Source: Sanderia malayensis (Eukaryota > Cnidaria > Scyphozoa > Semaeostomeae > Pelagiidae). From it: a DNA stretch of 64,000 nt. The notes under the pieces were generated by a model, which was not told where the DNA came from, made no database searches, and saw only the letters and a list, made by a program, of their open reading frames with translations. This document shows, piece by piece, positions 13,661 to 27,500 of the stretch. The stretch is from contig RQOL01000492.1 in the NCBI GenBank assembly GCA_013076295.1, positions 1-64,000 of the forward strand. Reading direction: 5' to 3'. The number at the start of each line of letters is the position of its first letter. The first letter of the stretch is position 1. A program made the translations under genes and the position numbers.

Positions 13661-14206
13661 CTTGCAGAAAGTACAATTCGCCGCTGCAGCTTTTGTAACT
13701 GGAAATTACATAAACAATACAAAAGCCATTTTGAAATTGGGATGGCTGCCTATAAAGGAAAGAAGGGAACTGAACCTTCTGAAAATGACATTCAAAGCGA
13801 TGAACTATGAGTTCTGGCCATCATATTTGACACTCGAAGAAAAAAAGTTTACCAGAGAGCTTCGATCAAGCAGTGCAAGATCACTCGTGATCCCAAGGGA
13901 AACTGGAACTTTTCAGGACATTGCAGGAAAGCTGTTTAATTCTTTGCCAGAAAATATAAGGAACTGCCGTATTTACAGTAATTTTTTAACATTATCTAAA
14001 GCATTTTTAAAGAATAAAATTGTAAACATAGGTTTTTAATTAGACGCAATGTAATAAGTTATTCATATTATGGACGACATTAATTTATTCAGGACAATCT
14101 ATATTCTTTAATAAAGACATTATTTTATGTAGTACTTAACAGAGAATAGCCATGTTATGTGGATCTGTTAATATCCATTATTATTATTATTTTTATTATT
14201 ATTATC
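13661..14206 (+). mobile_element. 5'-truncated LINE 3' end, copy 1
   Basis: The fragment begins CTTGCAGAAAGTAC and ends in an (ATT)n-type tail closed by ATC. It is flanked on both sides by CAAATGG, a 7-bp target-site duplication; removing the insert restores a normal satellite module. It holds the last ~120 codons of a reverse-transcriptase ORF (from 13662), a 3' UTR with AATAAA at 14110-14115, and the tail. Specific to this copy are an extra A near 14025 that removes the usual stop, so the frame runs on to 14039 (KIVNIGF end), AAATATAAGG where the others read AAACATAAGG, and an ATTTTTATT break in the tail. Confidence 0.88.
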
Positions 14207-16377
14207 AAATGGCCCAAAAACCAAAGTTCCCATCAGCATTATTATGATAATATACGCATGGCACAAAGGCAAAAACAAGGCCCAAAGGCACACAAATGGC
14301 CAAAGACCAAACTTACCATCATTATTTTTATGATAATATACGCATGGCCCGAAGGCAAACAAATGGCCTGAAGACCAAACCTATCAGTAGTATTATTATG
14401 ATAACATACGCATGGCCCGAAGGCAAAAACAAGGCCTGCAGGCAAGCAAATGGCCCGAAGACCAAACTTCTCATGAGCATTATTATGATAATATATGCAT
14501 GGCACGAAGGCAAAAACAAGGCCGGAAGGCAAACAAATGGCCCAAAGACCAAACTTACCATTAGTATTGTTATGATAATATGTGCATGGCCCAACGGCAA
14601 AAGCAAGGCCCAGAGGCACACAAATGGCCCAAAGACCAAACTTACCATCATTATTATGATGATAATATACGCATGGCCCGAAGGCAAACAAATGGCCTGA
14701 AGACCAAACCTATCAGTAGTATTATTATGATAATATACGCATGGCCTGACAGCAAAAACAAGGCCTGCAGGCAAGCAAATGGCCCGAAGACCAAACTTAC
14801 CATTAGTATTATTATGATAATATACGCATGGCCCGAAGGCAAACAAATGGCCTGAAGACCAAACCTATCAGTAGTATTATAATGATAATATACGCATGGC
14901 CCGCAGGCAAAAACAAGGCCTGAAGGCAAACAAATGGCCTGAAGACCAATCTTATCAATAGTATTATTATGATAATATATGCATGGCCCGCAGGCAAAAA
15001 CAAGGCCTGCAGGCAAACAAATGGCCCGAAGACCAAACTTACCATTAGTATTGTTATGATAATATGTGCATGGCCCAAAGGCAAAAGCAAGGCCCAAAGG
15101 CACACAAATGGCCCAAAGACCAAACTTACCATCATTATTATTATGATAATATACGCATGGCCGGAAGGCAAACAAATGGCCTGAAGACCAAAGTTCTCAT
15201 CAACATTATTATGATAATATACGCATGGCACGAGGGCAAAAACAAGGCCTGCAGGCAAACAAATGGCCCGAAGACCAAACTTACCATTAGTATTGTTATG
15301 ATAATATATGCATGGCCCAAAGGCAAAAGCAAGCCCCAAAGGGAGACGAATGGCCCAAAGACCAAACTTACCCTTAGTATTATTATGATAATAGACACCT
15401 GGCCCAAAGGCAACCAAATGGCCCGAAGACCAAACTTCTCATGAGCATTATTATGATAATATACGCATGGCACGAAGGCAAAAACAAGGCCCGAAGGCAA
15501 ACAAATGGCCCGAAGACCAAACTTACCATTAGTATTGTTATGATAATATATGCGTGGCCCAAAGGCAAAGCAAGGCCCAAAGGGAGACGAATGCCCCAAA
15601 GACCAAACTCACCCATAGTATTATTATGATAATAGACACGTGGCCCAAAGGCAACCAAATGGCCCGAAGACCAAACTTCTCATGAGCATTATTATGATAA
15701 TAAACGCATGGCCCGAAGGCAAAAACAAGGCCTGCAGGCAAACAAATGGCCCGAAGACCAAACTTAACATTAGTATTGTTATGATAATATATGCATGGCC
15801 CAAAGGCAAAAGCAAGGCCCAAAGGGAGACGAATGGCCCAAAGACCAAAATTACCCTTAGTATTATTATGATAATAGACGCGTGGCCCAAAAGCAACCAA
15901 ATGGCCCAAAGACCAAAGTTCTCATCATTATTATTATGATAATATACGCATGGCACGAGGGCAAAAACAAGGCCTGCAGGCAAACAAATGGCCCGAAGAC
16001 CAAACTTACCATTAGTATTGTTATGATAATATATGCATGGCCCAAAGGCAAAAGCAAGCCCCAAAGGGAGACGAATGGCCCAAAGACCAAACTTACCCTT
16101 AGTATTATTATGATAATAGACACGTGGCCCAAAGGCAACCAAATGGCCCGAAGACCAAACTTCTCATGAGCATTATTATGATAATATACGCATGGCACGA
16201 AGGCAAAAACAAGGCCCGAAGGCAAACAAATGGCCCGAAGACAAAACTTACCATTAGTATTGTTATGATAATATGTGCATGGCCCAAAGGCAAAAGCAAG
16301 GCCCAAAAGCAAACAAATGGCCCGAAGACCAAACTTACCATCAGTATTATTATGATAATATACACATGGCCCAAAGG

Positions 16378-17623
16378 CAAACAAATGGCCCGAAGACCAA
16401 ACTTACCATTAGTATTGTTTTGATAATATGTGCATGGCCCAAAGGCAAAAGCAAGGCCCAAAGGCACACAAATGGCCCAAAGACCAAACTTACAATCATT
16501 ATTATTATGATAATATACGCATGGCCGGAAGGCAAACAAATGGCCTGAAGACCAAACCTATCTGTAGTATTGTTATGATAATATATGCATGGCCCAAAGG
16601 CAAAAGCAAGGCCCAAAGGGAGACGAATGCCCCAAAGACCAAAATTACCCTTACTATTATTATGATAATAGACGCGTGGCCCAAAAGCAACCAAATGGCC
16701 CAAAGACCAAAGTTCTCATCAACATTATTATGATAATATACGCATGGCACGAAGGCAAAAACAAGGCCTGCAGGCAAACAAATGGCCCAAAGACCAAACT
16801 TACCATTAGTATTGTTATGATAATATATGCATGGTCCAAAGGCAAAAGCAAGGCCCAAAAGCAAACAAATGGCCCGAAGACCAAACTTACCCTTAGTATT
16901 ATTATGATAATAGACACGTGGCCCAAAGGCAACCAAATGGCCCGAAGACCAAACTTCTCATGAGCATTATTATGATAATATACGCATGGCACGAAGGCAA
17001 AAACAAGGCCCGAAGGCAAACAAATGGCCCGAAGACCAAACTTACCATTAGTATTGTTATGATAATATATGCGTGGCCCAAAGGCAAAGCAAGGCCCAAA
17101 GGGAGACGAATGCCCCAAAGACGAAACTTACCCTTAGTATTATTATGATAATAGACACATGGCCCAAAGGCAACCAAATGGCCCCAAGACCAAACTTCTC
17201 ATGAGCATTATTATGATAATAAACGCATGGCCCGAAGGCAAAAACAAGGCCTGCAGGCAAACAAATGGCCCGAAGACCAAACTTACCATTAGTATTGTTA
17301 TGATAATATGTGCATGGCCCAAAGGCAAAAGCAAGGCCCAAAGGCACACAAATGGCCCAAAGACCAAACTTACAATCATTATTATTATGATAATATACGC
17401 ATGGCCGGAAGGCAAACAAATGGCCTGAAGACCAAACCTATCTGTAGTATTCTTATGATAATATATGCATGGCCCAAAGGCAAAAGCAAGGCCCAAAGGG
17501 AGACGAATGCCCCAAAGACCAAAATTACCCTTACTATTATTATGATAATAGACGCGTGGCCCAAAAGCAACCAAATGGCCCAAAGACCAAAGTTCTCATC
17601 AACATTATTATGATAATATACGC
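16378..17623. repeat. Internal duplication, offset 880 bp
   Basis: About 365 bp at 16378-16743 recurs at 17258-17623. It shares the rare core variants TTACAATCATTATTATT, CTATCTGTAGTATT and CTTACTATTATTATG. The copies differ by single bases, such as GTTTTGATAA against GTTATGATAA. Boundaries are approximate. Confidence 0.7.
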
Positions 17624-18419
17624 ATGGCCGGAAGGCAAACAAATGGCCTGAAGACCAAACCTATCCGTAGTATTGTTATGATAATATGTGCATGGCCCAA
17701 AGGCAAAAGCAAGGCCCAAAGGCACACAAATGGCCCAAAGACCAAACTTACCATCATTATTATTATGATAATAAACGCATGGCCGGAAGGCAAACAAATG
17801 GCCTGAAGACCAAACCTATCAGTAGTATTATTATGATAATACACGCATGGCCTGACGGCAAAAACAAGGCCTGCAGGCAAGCAAATGGCCCGAAGACCAA
17901 ACTTACCATTAGTATTATTATGATAATATACGCATGGCCTGAAGGCAAACAAATGGCCTGAAGACCAAACCTATCAGTAGTATTATAATGATAATATACG
18001 CATGGCCCGCAGGCAAAAACAAGGCCTGAAGGCAAACAAATGGCCTGAAGACCAAACTTATCAATAGTATTATTATGATAATATATGCATGGCCCGCAGG
18101 CAAGAAGAAGGCCTGCAGGCAAACAAATGGCCCGAAGACCAAACTTACCATTAGTATTGTTCTGATAATATATGCATGGCCCAAAGGCAAAGGCAAGGCC
18201 CAAAAGGAGACGAATGGCCCAAAGACCGAAATTACCCTTAGTATTATTATGATAAAAGAGGCGTGGCCCAAAAGCAACCAAATGGCCCAAAGACCAAAGT
18301 TCTCATCAACATTATTATGATAATTTACGCATGGCACGAAGGCAAAAACAAGGCCTGCAGGCAAACAAATGGCCCGAAGACCAAACTTACCATTAGTATT
18401 GTTATGACAATATATGCAT

Positions 18420-18533
18420 GGCCCAAAGGCAACGGTATGGCCTGAAGGCAACGGCATGGCCCGAAGGCAACAGCATGGCACAAAGGCAAACGCAAGGCCC
18501 GAAGGCAAACAAATGGCCGGAAGGCAAAACTTA
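18420..18533 (+). repeat. Expanded 19-bp module run, n=6
   Basis: Six modules, 114 bp, in the same order as the run at 13081 (endings cggtat, cggcat, cagcat, cgcaa, caaat, ctta). The first module here is the ggcccaaagg form, and the last reads ggccggaaggcaaaactta instead of carrying 'agacc'. The two n=6 runs therefore appear related by duplication rather than independent expansion. Confidence 0.88.
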
Positions 18534-20452
18534 TCATTAGTATTATTATAATAATATACGCATAGCCCGAAGGCAAAAAAACAAGGACCGAAGGCAAACA
18601 AATGGCCCGACGATCAAACTTACCATTAGTATTGTTATGATAATATATGCATAGCCCAAAGGCAAAAGCAAGGCCCAAAGAGAGACGAATGGCCCAAAGA
18701 CCAAACTTACCCTTAGTATTATTATGATAATAGACGCGTGGCCCAAAAGCAACCAAATGGCCCAAAGACCAAACTTCTCATGAGCATTATTATGATAATA
18801 TACGCATGGCACGAAGGCAAAAAAAGGCCCGAAGGCAAACAAATGGCCCGAAGACCAAACTTACCATTAGTATTGTTATGATAATATATGCATGGCCCAA
18901 AGGCAAAAGCAAGGCCCAAAGGGAGACGAATGGCCCAAAGACCAAACTTAACTTTAGTATTATTATGATAATAGACGCGTGGCCCGAAAGCAACCAAATG
19001 GCCCAAAGCCCAAACTTCTCACAAGCATTATTATGATAATATACGCATGGCACGAAGGCAAAAACAAGGCCCGAAGGCAAACAAATGGCCCGAAGACCAA
19101 ACTTACCTTTAGTATTGTTGTGATAATATGTGCATGGCCCAAAGGCAAAAGCAAGGCCCAAAGGCAAACAAATGGCCCGAAGACCAAACTTACCATCAGT
19201 ATTATTATGATGATATACGCATGGCCCGAAGGCAAACAAATGGCCTGAAGACCAAACTTATCAATAGTATTATTATGATAATATATGCATGGCCCGCAGG
19301 CAAAAACAAGGCCTGCAGGCAAACAAATGGCCCGAATACCAAACTTACCATTAGTATTGTTATGATAATATATGCATGGCCCAAAGGCAAAAGCAAGGCC
19401 CAAAGGGAGACGAATGGCCCAAAGACCAAAATTACCCTTAGTATTATTATGATAATAGACGCGTGGCCCAAAAGCAACCAAATGGCCCAAAGACCAAAGT
19501 TCTCATCAGCATTATTATGATAATATACGCATGGCACGAAGGCAAAAACAAGGCCTGCAGGCAAACAAATGGCCCGAAGACCAAACTTACCATCAGTATT
19601 ATTATGATGATATACGCATGGCCCGAAGGGAAACAAATGGCCTGAAAACCAAACCTATCAGTAGTATTATTATGATAATACACGCATGGCCCGAAGGCAA
19701 AAACAAGGCCTGCAGGCAAACAAATGGTCCGAAGACCAAACTTACCATTAGTATTGTTATGATAATATATGCATGGCCCAAAGGCAAAACAAGGCCCGAA
19801 GGAAGACGAATGCCCCAAAGACCAAACTTACCCTTAGTATTATTATGATAATAGACACGTGGCCCAAAGGCAACCAAATGGCCCGAAGACCAAACCTATC
19901 AGTAGTATTATTATGATAATATACGCATGACCTGACAGCAAAAACAAGGCCTGCAGGCAAGCAAATGGCCCGAAGACGAAACTTACCATTAGTATTATTA
20001 TGATAATATACGCATGGCCCGAAGGCAAACAAATGGCCTGAAGACCAAACCTATCAGTAGTATTATAATGATAATATACGCATGGCCCGCAGGCAAAAAC
20101 AAGGCCTGAAGGCAAACAAATGGCCCAACGATCAAACTTACCCTTAGTATTGTTATGATAATATATGCATGGCCCAAAGGCAATAGCAAGGCCCAAAGGG
20201 AGACGAATGGCCCAAAGACCAAACTTATCAATAGTATTATTATGATAATATATGCATGGCCCGCAGGCAAAAACAAGGCCTGCAGGCAAACAAATGGCCC
20301 GAAGACCAAACTTACCATTAGTATTGTTATGATAATATATGCATGGCCCAAAGGCAAAAGCAAGGCCCAAAGGGAGACGAATGGCCCAAAGACCAAAATT
20401 ACCCTTAGTATTATTATGATAATAGACGCGTGGCCCAAAAGCAACCAAATGG

Positions 20453-20998
20453 CTTGCAGAAAGTACAATTCGCCGCTGCAGCTTTTGTAACTGGAAATTA
20501 CATAAACAATACAAAAGCCATTTTGAAATTAGGATGGCTGCCTATAAAGGAAAGAAGGGAACTGAACCTTCTGAAAATGACATTCAAAGCGATGAACTAT
20601 GAGTTCTGGCCATCATATTTGACACTCGAAGAAAAAAAGTTTACCAGAGAGCTTCGATCAAGCAGTGCAAGATCACTCGTGATCCCAAGGGAAACTGGAA
20701 CTTTTCAGGATATTGCAGGAAAGCTGTTTAATTCTTTGCCAGAAAACATAAGGAACTGCCGTATTTACAGTAATTTTTTAACATTATCTAAAGCATTTTT
20801 AAAGAATAAAATTGTAACATAGGTTTTTAATTAGACGCAATGTAATAAGTTATTCATATTATGGACGACATTAATTTATTCAGGACAATCTATATTCTTT
20901 TAATAAAGACATTATTTTATGTAGTACTTAACAGAGAATAGCCATGTTATGTGGATCTGTTAATATCCATTATTATTATTATTATTATTATTATTATC
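20453..20998 (+). mobile_element. 5'-truncated LINE 3' end, copy 2
   Basis: Same junctions and CAAATGG flanks as copy 1. The RT-tail frame is open from 20454 to the native stop at 20822. AATAAA lies at 20902-20907, followed by an uninterrupted (ATT)9-type tail. It has AATTAGGATGG where other copies have AATTGGGATGG, which is silent (TTA for TTG, Leu). Confidence 0.88.
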
Positions 20999-22111
20999 AA
21001 ATGGCCCAAAGACCAAAGTTCCCATCAGCATTATTATGATAATATACTCATGGCCCGAAGGCAAAAACAAGGCCTGCAGGCAAACAAATGGCCCGAAGAC
21101 CAAACTTACCATTAGTATTGTTATGATAATATGTGCATGGCCCAAAGGCAAAAGCAAGGCCCAAAGGCACAAAAATGGCCCAAAGACCAAACTTACCATC
21201 ATTATTATTATGATAATATACGCATGGCCCGAAGGCAAACAAATGGCCTGAAGACCAAACCTATCAGTAGTATTATTATGATAATATACGCATGACCTGA
21301 AGGCAAAAACAAGGCCTGCAGGCAAGCAAATGCCCGAAGACCAAACTTACCATTAGTATTATTATGATAATATACGCATGGCCCGAAGGCAAACAAATGG
21401 CCTGAAGACCAAACTTATCAATAGTATTATTATGATAATATATGCATGGCCCGCAGGCAAAAACAAGGCCTGCAGGCAAACAAATGGCCCGAATACCAAA
21501 CTTACCATTAGTATTGTTATGATAATATATGCATGGCCCAAAGGCAAAAGCAAGGCCCAAAGGGAGACGAATGGCCCAAAGACCAAAATTACCCTTAGTA
21601 TTATTATGATAACAGACGCGTGGCCCAAAAGCAACCAAATGGCCCAAAGACCAAAGTTCTCATCAGCATTATTATGATAATATACGCATGGCACGAAGGC
21701 AAAAACAAGGCCCAAAGGCAAACAAAGGGCCCGAAGACCAAACTTACCATCAATATTTTTATGATAATATATATGCATGGCCCGAAGGCAAACAAATGGC
21801 CTGAAGACCAAACCTATCAGTAGTATTATTATGATAATATACGCATGGCTCGAAGGCAAAAACAAGGCCTGCAGGCAAACAAATGGCCCGAAGACCAAAC
21901 TTACCATCAATATTTTTATGATAATATATATGCATGGCCCGAAGGCAAACAAATGGCCTGAAGACCAAACCTATCAGTAGTATTATTATGATAATATACG
22001 CATGGCCCGAAGGCAAAAGCAAGGCCCAAAGGGAGACGAATGGCCCAAAGACCAAAATTACCCTTAGTATTATTATGATAATAGACGCATGACCAAAAAG
22101 CAACCAAATGG
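20999..22111. repeat. Satellite array, segment 4
   Basis: About 1.1 kb of n=2/n=3 monomers between LINE copies 2 and 3. A two-monomer unit with the rare core TTACCATCAATATTTTTATG and the extra-AT TAATATATATGC core occurs twice, at 21744 and 21901. The offset of 157 bp fits one 87-bp plus one 70-bp monomer, a minimal example of dimer duplication. Confidence 0.93.
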
Positions 22112-22657
22112 CTTGCAGAAAGTACAATTCGCCGCTGCAGCTTTTGTGACTGGAAATTACATAAACAATACAAAAGCCATTTTGAAATTGGGATGGCTGC
22201 CTATAAAGGAAAGAAGGGAACTGAACCTTCTGAAAATGACATTCAAAGCGATGAACTATGAGTTCTGGCCATCATATTTGACACTCGAAGAAAAAAAGTT
22301 TACCAGAGAGCTTTGATCAAGCAGTGCAAGATCACTCGTGATCCCAAGGGAAACTGGAACTTTTCAGGATATTGCAGGAAAGCTGTTTAATTCTTTGCCA
22401 GAAAACATAAGGAACTGCCGTATTTACAGTAATTTTTTTACATTATCTAAAGGATTTTTAAAGAATAAAATTGTAACATAGGTTTTTAATTAGACGCAAT
22501 GTAATAAGTTATTCATATTATGGACGACATTAATTTATTCAGGACAATCTATATTCTTTTAATAAAGACATTATTTTATGTAGTACTTAACAGAGAATAG
22601 CCATGTTATGTGGATCTGTTAATATCCATTATTATTATTATTATTATTATTATTATC
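22112..22657 (+). mobile_element. 5'-truncated LINE 3' end, copy 3 (nonsense mutation)
   Basis: Same junctions. The RT tail is open from 22113 but ends at a TGA at 22314-22316, where the other copies have CGA (Arg of the RELRSS motif), so it is truncated at roughly residue 67 of the fragment. C-to-T at a CpG explains this. AATAAA lies at 22561-22566. The satellite upstream reads GCATGACCAAAAAGC in place of GCGTGGCCCAAAAGC, another copy-specific change. Confidence 0.88.
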
Positions 22658-24046
22658 AAATGGCCCAAAGACCAAAGTTCCCATCAGCATTATTATGATA
22701 ATATACGCATGGCACAAAGGCAAAAACAAGGCCTGCAGGCAAACAAATGGCCCGAAGACCAAACTTACCATTAGTATTGCTATGATAATATATGCATGGC
22801 CCAAAGGCAAAAGCAAGGCCCAAAGGCACACAAATGGCCCAAAGACCAAACTTACCATCATTATTTTTATGATAATATACGCATTGCCCGAAGGCAAACA
22901 AATGGCCTGAAGACCAAACCTATCAGTAGTATTATTATGATAACATACGCATGGCCCGAAGGCAAAAACAAGGCCTGCAGGCAAGCAAATGGCCCGAAAA
23001 TCAAACTTCTCATGAGCATTATTATGATAATATATGCATGGCACGAAGGCAAAAACAAGGCCGGAAGGCAAACAAATGGCCCGAAGACCAAACTTACCAT
23101 TAGTATTGTTATGATAATATGTGCATGGCCCAAAGGCAAAAGCAAGGCCCAAAGGCACACAAATGGCCCAAAGACCAAACTTACCATCATTATTATTATG
23201 ATAATATACGCATGGCCCGAAGGCAAACAAATGGCCCGAAGACCAAACCTATCAGTAGTATTATTATGATAATATACGCATGACCTGACAGCAAAAACAA
23301 GGCCTGCAGGCAAGCAAATGGCCCGAAGACGAAACTTACCATTAGTATTATTATGATAATATACGCATGGCCCGAAGGCAAACAAATGGCCTGAAGACCA
23401 AACCTATCAGTAGTATTATAATGATAATATACGCATGGCCCGCAGGCAAAAACAAGGCCTGAAGGCAAACAAATGGCCCAACGATCAAACTTACCCTTAG
23501 TATTGTTATGATAATATATGCATGGCCCAAAGGCAATAGCAAGGCCCAAAGGGAGACGAATGGCCCAAAGACCAAACTTACCCTTAGTATTATTATGATA
23601 ATAGACGCGTGGCCCAAAAGCAACCAAATGGCCCAAAGACCAAACTTCTCATGAGCATTATTATGATAATATACGCATGGCACGAAGGCAAAAAAAGGCC
23701 CGAAGGCAAACGAATGGCCCGAAGACCAAACTTACCATTAGTATTGTTATGATAATATATGCATGGCCCAAAGGCAAAAGCAAGGCCCAAAGGGAGACGA
23801 ATGGCCCAAAGACCAAACTTATCAATAGTATTATTATGATAATATATGCATGGCCCGCAGGCAAAAACAAGGCCTGCAGGCAAACAAATGGCCCGAAGAC
23901 CAAACTTACCATTAGTATTGTTATGATAATATATGCATGGCCCAAAGGCAAAAGCAAGGCCCAAAGGGAGACGAATGGCCCAAAGACCAAAATTACCCTT
24001 AGTATTATTATGATAATAGACGCGTGGCCCAAAAGCAACCAAATGG
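22658..24046. repeat. Satellite array, segment 5
   Basis: About 1.4 kb, starting with the LINE 3'-flank core (CAAAGTTCCCATCAGC) that follows most LINE copies. It includes GACCTGACAGC modules (near 23281) and a module pair with ATCAAACTTACCCTTAG. Its right part repeats the sequence before LINE copy 2, so LINE plus flanks travelled as one unit (copy 2 to copy 4 offset 3594). Confidence 0.93.
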
Positions 24047-24592
24047 CTTGCAGAAAGTACAATTCGCCGCTGCAGCTTTTGTAACTGGAAATTACATAAA
24101 CAATACAAAAGCCATTTTGAAATTGGGATGGCTGCCTATAAAGGAAAGAAGGGAACTGAACCTTCTGAAAATGACATTCAAAGCGATGAACTATGAGTTC
24201 TGGCCATCATATTTGACACTCGAAGAAAAAAAGTTTACCAGAGAGCTTCGATCAAGCAGTGCAAGATCACTCGTGATCCCAAGGGAAACTGGAACTTTTC
24301 AGGATATTGCAGGAAAGCTGTTTAATTCTTTGCCAGAAAACATAAGGAACTGCCGTATTTACAGTAATTTTTTAACATTATCTAAAGCATTTTTAAAGAA
24401 TAAAATTGTAACATAGGTTTTTAATTAGACGCAATGTAATAAGTTATTCATATTATGGACGACATTAATTTATTCAGGACAATCTATATTCTTTTAATAA
24501 AGACATTATTTTATGTAGTACTTAACAGAGAATAGCCATGTTATGTGGATCTGTTAATATCCATTATTATTATTATTATTATTATTATTATC
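24047..24592 (+). mobile_element. 5'-truncated LINE 3' end, copy 4 (consensus-like)
   Basis: This copy matches the majority base at the sites I compared and serves as the reference. The RT-tail frame is open from 24048 to the stop ending at 24416, followed by about 150 bp of AT-rich 3' UTR with AATAAA at 24496-24501 and an (ATT)9-type tail. Target-site duplication CAAATGG flanks both sides. Confidence 0.9.
24048..24416 (+). pseudogene. Reverse-transcriptase C-terminal fragment of a CR1/L2-type LINE (reference copy)
   Basis: About 122 codons survive, starting LQKVQFAAAAFVTGNY and ending KNKIVT-stop. The pattern LQKVQ-AA--FVTG, then LGWLPIKERRELNLLK, a RELRSS box, and FQDIAGKLFNSLPENIR is the characteristic region downstream of the catalytic core of Jockey-superfamily (CR1/L2/Rex-like) reverse transcriptases. 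The endonuclease, the catalytic YxDD box and the rest of ORF2 are missing, so the fragment cannot be active. The open frame continues upstream into satellite (MAQKQPNG from 24024), a chance fusion across the left target-site duplication. Exact clade assignment is uncertain; family recognition is from motif memory. Confidence 0.8.
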
Positions 24593-27500
24593 AAATGGCC
24601 CAAAGACCAAAGTTACCATCAGCATTATTATGATAATATACTCATGGCACAAAGGCAAAAACAAGGCCTGCAGGCAAACAAATGGCCCGAAGACCACACT
24701 TACCATTAGTATTGCTATGATAATATATGCATTGCCCAAAGGCAAAAGCAAGGCCCAAAGGCACACAAATGGCCCAAAGACCAAACTTACCATCATTATT
24801 TTTATGATAATATACGCATGGCCCGAAGGGAAACAAATGGCCTGAAGACCAAACCTATCAGTAGTATTATTATGATAATACACGCATGGCCCGAAGGCAA
24901 AAACAAGGCCTGCAGGCAAACAAATGGCCTGAAGACCAAACCTATCAGTAGTATTATTATGATAATATACGCATGGCCTGAAGGCAAAAACAAGGCCTGC
25001 AGGCAAGCAAATGCCCGAAGACCAAACTTACCATTAGTATTATTATGATAATATACGCATGGCCCGAAGGCAAACAAATGGCCTGAAGACCAAACTTATC
25101 AATAGTATTATTATGATAATATATGCATGGCCCGCAGGCAAAAACAAGGCCTGCAGGCAAACAAATGGCCCGAATACCAAACTTACCATTAGTATTGTTA
25201 TGATAATATATGCATGGCCCAAAGGCAAAAGCAAGGCCCAAAGGGAGACGAATGGCCCAAGGTTCAAAATTACCCTTAGTATTATTATGATAACAGACGC
25301 GTGGCCCAAAAGCAACCAAATGGCCCAAAGACCAAAGTTCTCATCAGCATTATTATGATAATATACGCATGGCACGAAGGCAAAAACAAGGCCTGCAGGC
25401 AAACAAATGGCCCGAAGACCAAACTTATCATCAGTATTATTATGATGATATACGCATGGCCCGAAGGGAAACAAATGGCCTGAAGACCAAACCTATCAGT
25501 AGTATTATTATGATAATACACGCATGGCCCGAAGGCAAAAACAAGGCCTGCAGGCAAACAAATGGCCCGAAGACCAAACTTACCATTAGTATTGTTATGA
25601 TAATATATGCATGGCCCAAAGGCAAAACAAGGCCCGAAGGAAGACGAATGCCCCAAAGACCAAACTTACCCTTAGTATTATTATGATAATAGACACATGG
25701 CCCAAAGGCAACCAAATGGCCCGAAGACCAAACTTCTCATGAGCATTATTATGATAATATACGCATGGCACGAAGGCAAAAACAAGGCCCAAAGGCAAAC
25801 AAATGGCCCGAAGACCAAACTTACCATCAGTATTTTTATGATAATATATATGCATGGCCCGAAGGCAAACAAATGGCCTGAAGACCAAACCTATCAGTAG
25901 TATTATTATGATAATATACGCATGGCTCGAAGGCAAAAACAAGGCCTGCAGGCAAACAAATGGCCCGAAGACCAAACTTAGAATTAGTATTGTTATGATA
26001 ATATATATGCATGGCCCGAAGGCAAACAAATGGCCTGAAGACCAAACCTATCAGTAGTATTATTATGATAATATACGCATGGCCCGAAAGCAAAAACAAG
26101 GCCTGCAGGCAAACAAATGGCCCGAAGACCAAACTTACAATTAGTATTGTTATGATAATATATGCATGACCCAAAGGCAAAAGCAAGGCCCAAAGGGAGA
26201 CGAATGGCCCAAAGACCAAACTTACCTTTAGTATTATTATGATAATAGAAGCGTGGCCCAAAAGCAACCAAATGGCCCAAAGTCCAAACTTCTCATGAGC
26301 ATTATTATGATAATATACGCATGGCACGAAGGCAAAAACAAGGCCGGAAGGCAAACAAATGGCCCGAAGACCAAACTTACCATTAGTATTGTTATGATAA
26401 TATGTGCATGGCCCAAAGGCAAAAGCAAGGCCCAAAGGCACAAAAATGGCCCAAAGACCAAACTTACCATCATTATTATTATGATAATATACGCATGGCC
26501 CGACGGCAAACAAATGGCCTGAAGACCAAACCTATCAGTAGTATTATTTTGATAACATACGCATGGCCCGAAGGCAAAAACAAAGCCTGCAGGCAAGCAA
26601 ATGGCCCGAAGACCAAACTTCTCATGAGCATTATTATGATAATATATGCATGGCACGAAGGCAAAAACAAGGCCGGAAGGCAAACAAATGGCCCGAAGAC
26701 CAAACTTACCATTAGTATTCTTATGATAATATGTGCATGGCCCAAAGGCAAAAGCAAGGCCCAAAGGCACACAAATGGCCCAAAGACCAAACTTACCATC
26801 ATTATTATTATGATAATATACGCATGGCCCGAAGGCAAACAAATGGCCCGAAGACCAAACCTATCAGTAGTATTATTATGATAATATACGCATGACCTGA
26901 CAGCAAAAACAAGGCCTGCAGGCAAGCAAATGGCCCGAAGACCAAACTTTTCATGAGCATTATTATGATAATATATGCATGGCACGAAGGCAAAAACAAG
27001 GCCGGAAGGCAAACAAATGGCCCGAAGACCAAACTTACCATTAGTATTGTTATGATAATATGTGCATGGCCCAAAGGCAAAAGCAAGGCCCAAAGGCACA
27101 CAAATGGCCCAAAGACCAAACTCACCATCATTATTATTATGATAATATACGCATGGCCCGAAGGCAAACAAATGGCCTGAAGACCAAACCTATCAGTAGT
27201 ATTATTATGATAATATACGCATGGCCCGCAGGCAAAAACAAGGCCTGCAGGCAAGCAAATGGCCCGAAGACCAAACTTACCATTAGTATTATTATGATAA
27301 CATACGCATGGCCCGCAGGCAAAAACAAGGCCTGAAGGCAATCAAATGGCCAGAAGACCAAACTTATCAATAGTATTATTATGATAATATACTCATGGCC
27401 TGACAGCAAAAACAAGGCCTGCAGGCAAACAAATGGCCCGAAGACCAAACTTACCATTAGTATTATTATGATAATATACGCATGACCCGAAGGCAAACAA

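Larger units (their letters stand above)
14207..20452. repeat. Satellite array, segment 3
   Basis: Mixed n=2 and n=3 monomers. Parts repeat segment 1: 14.6-14.85 kb matches 3.8-4.1 kb (offset 10772), 14.8-15.65 kb matches 8.9-9.7 kb (offset 5926), and 16.7-17.1 kb matches 9.9-10.4 kb (offset 6721). It contains an n=6 expansion at 18420-18533 and an internal 880-bp-offset duplication. No gene is seen. Confidence 0.94.

Noticed and set aside
22619..23230. Frames ending in a poly-Asn stretch (minus strand of the ATT tail)
   Set aside because: The Asn run is the antisense translation of the LINE (ATT)n tail.
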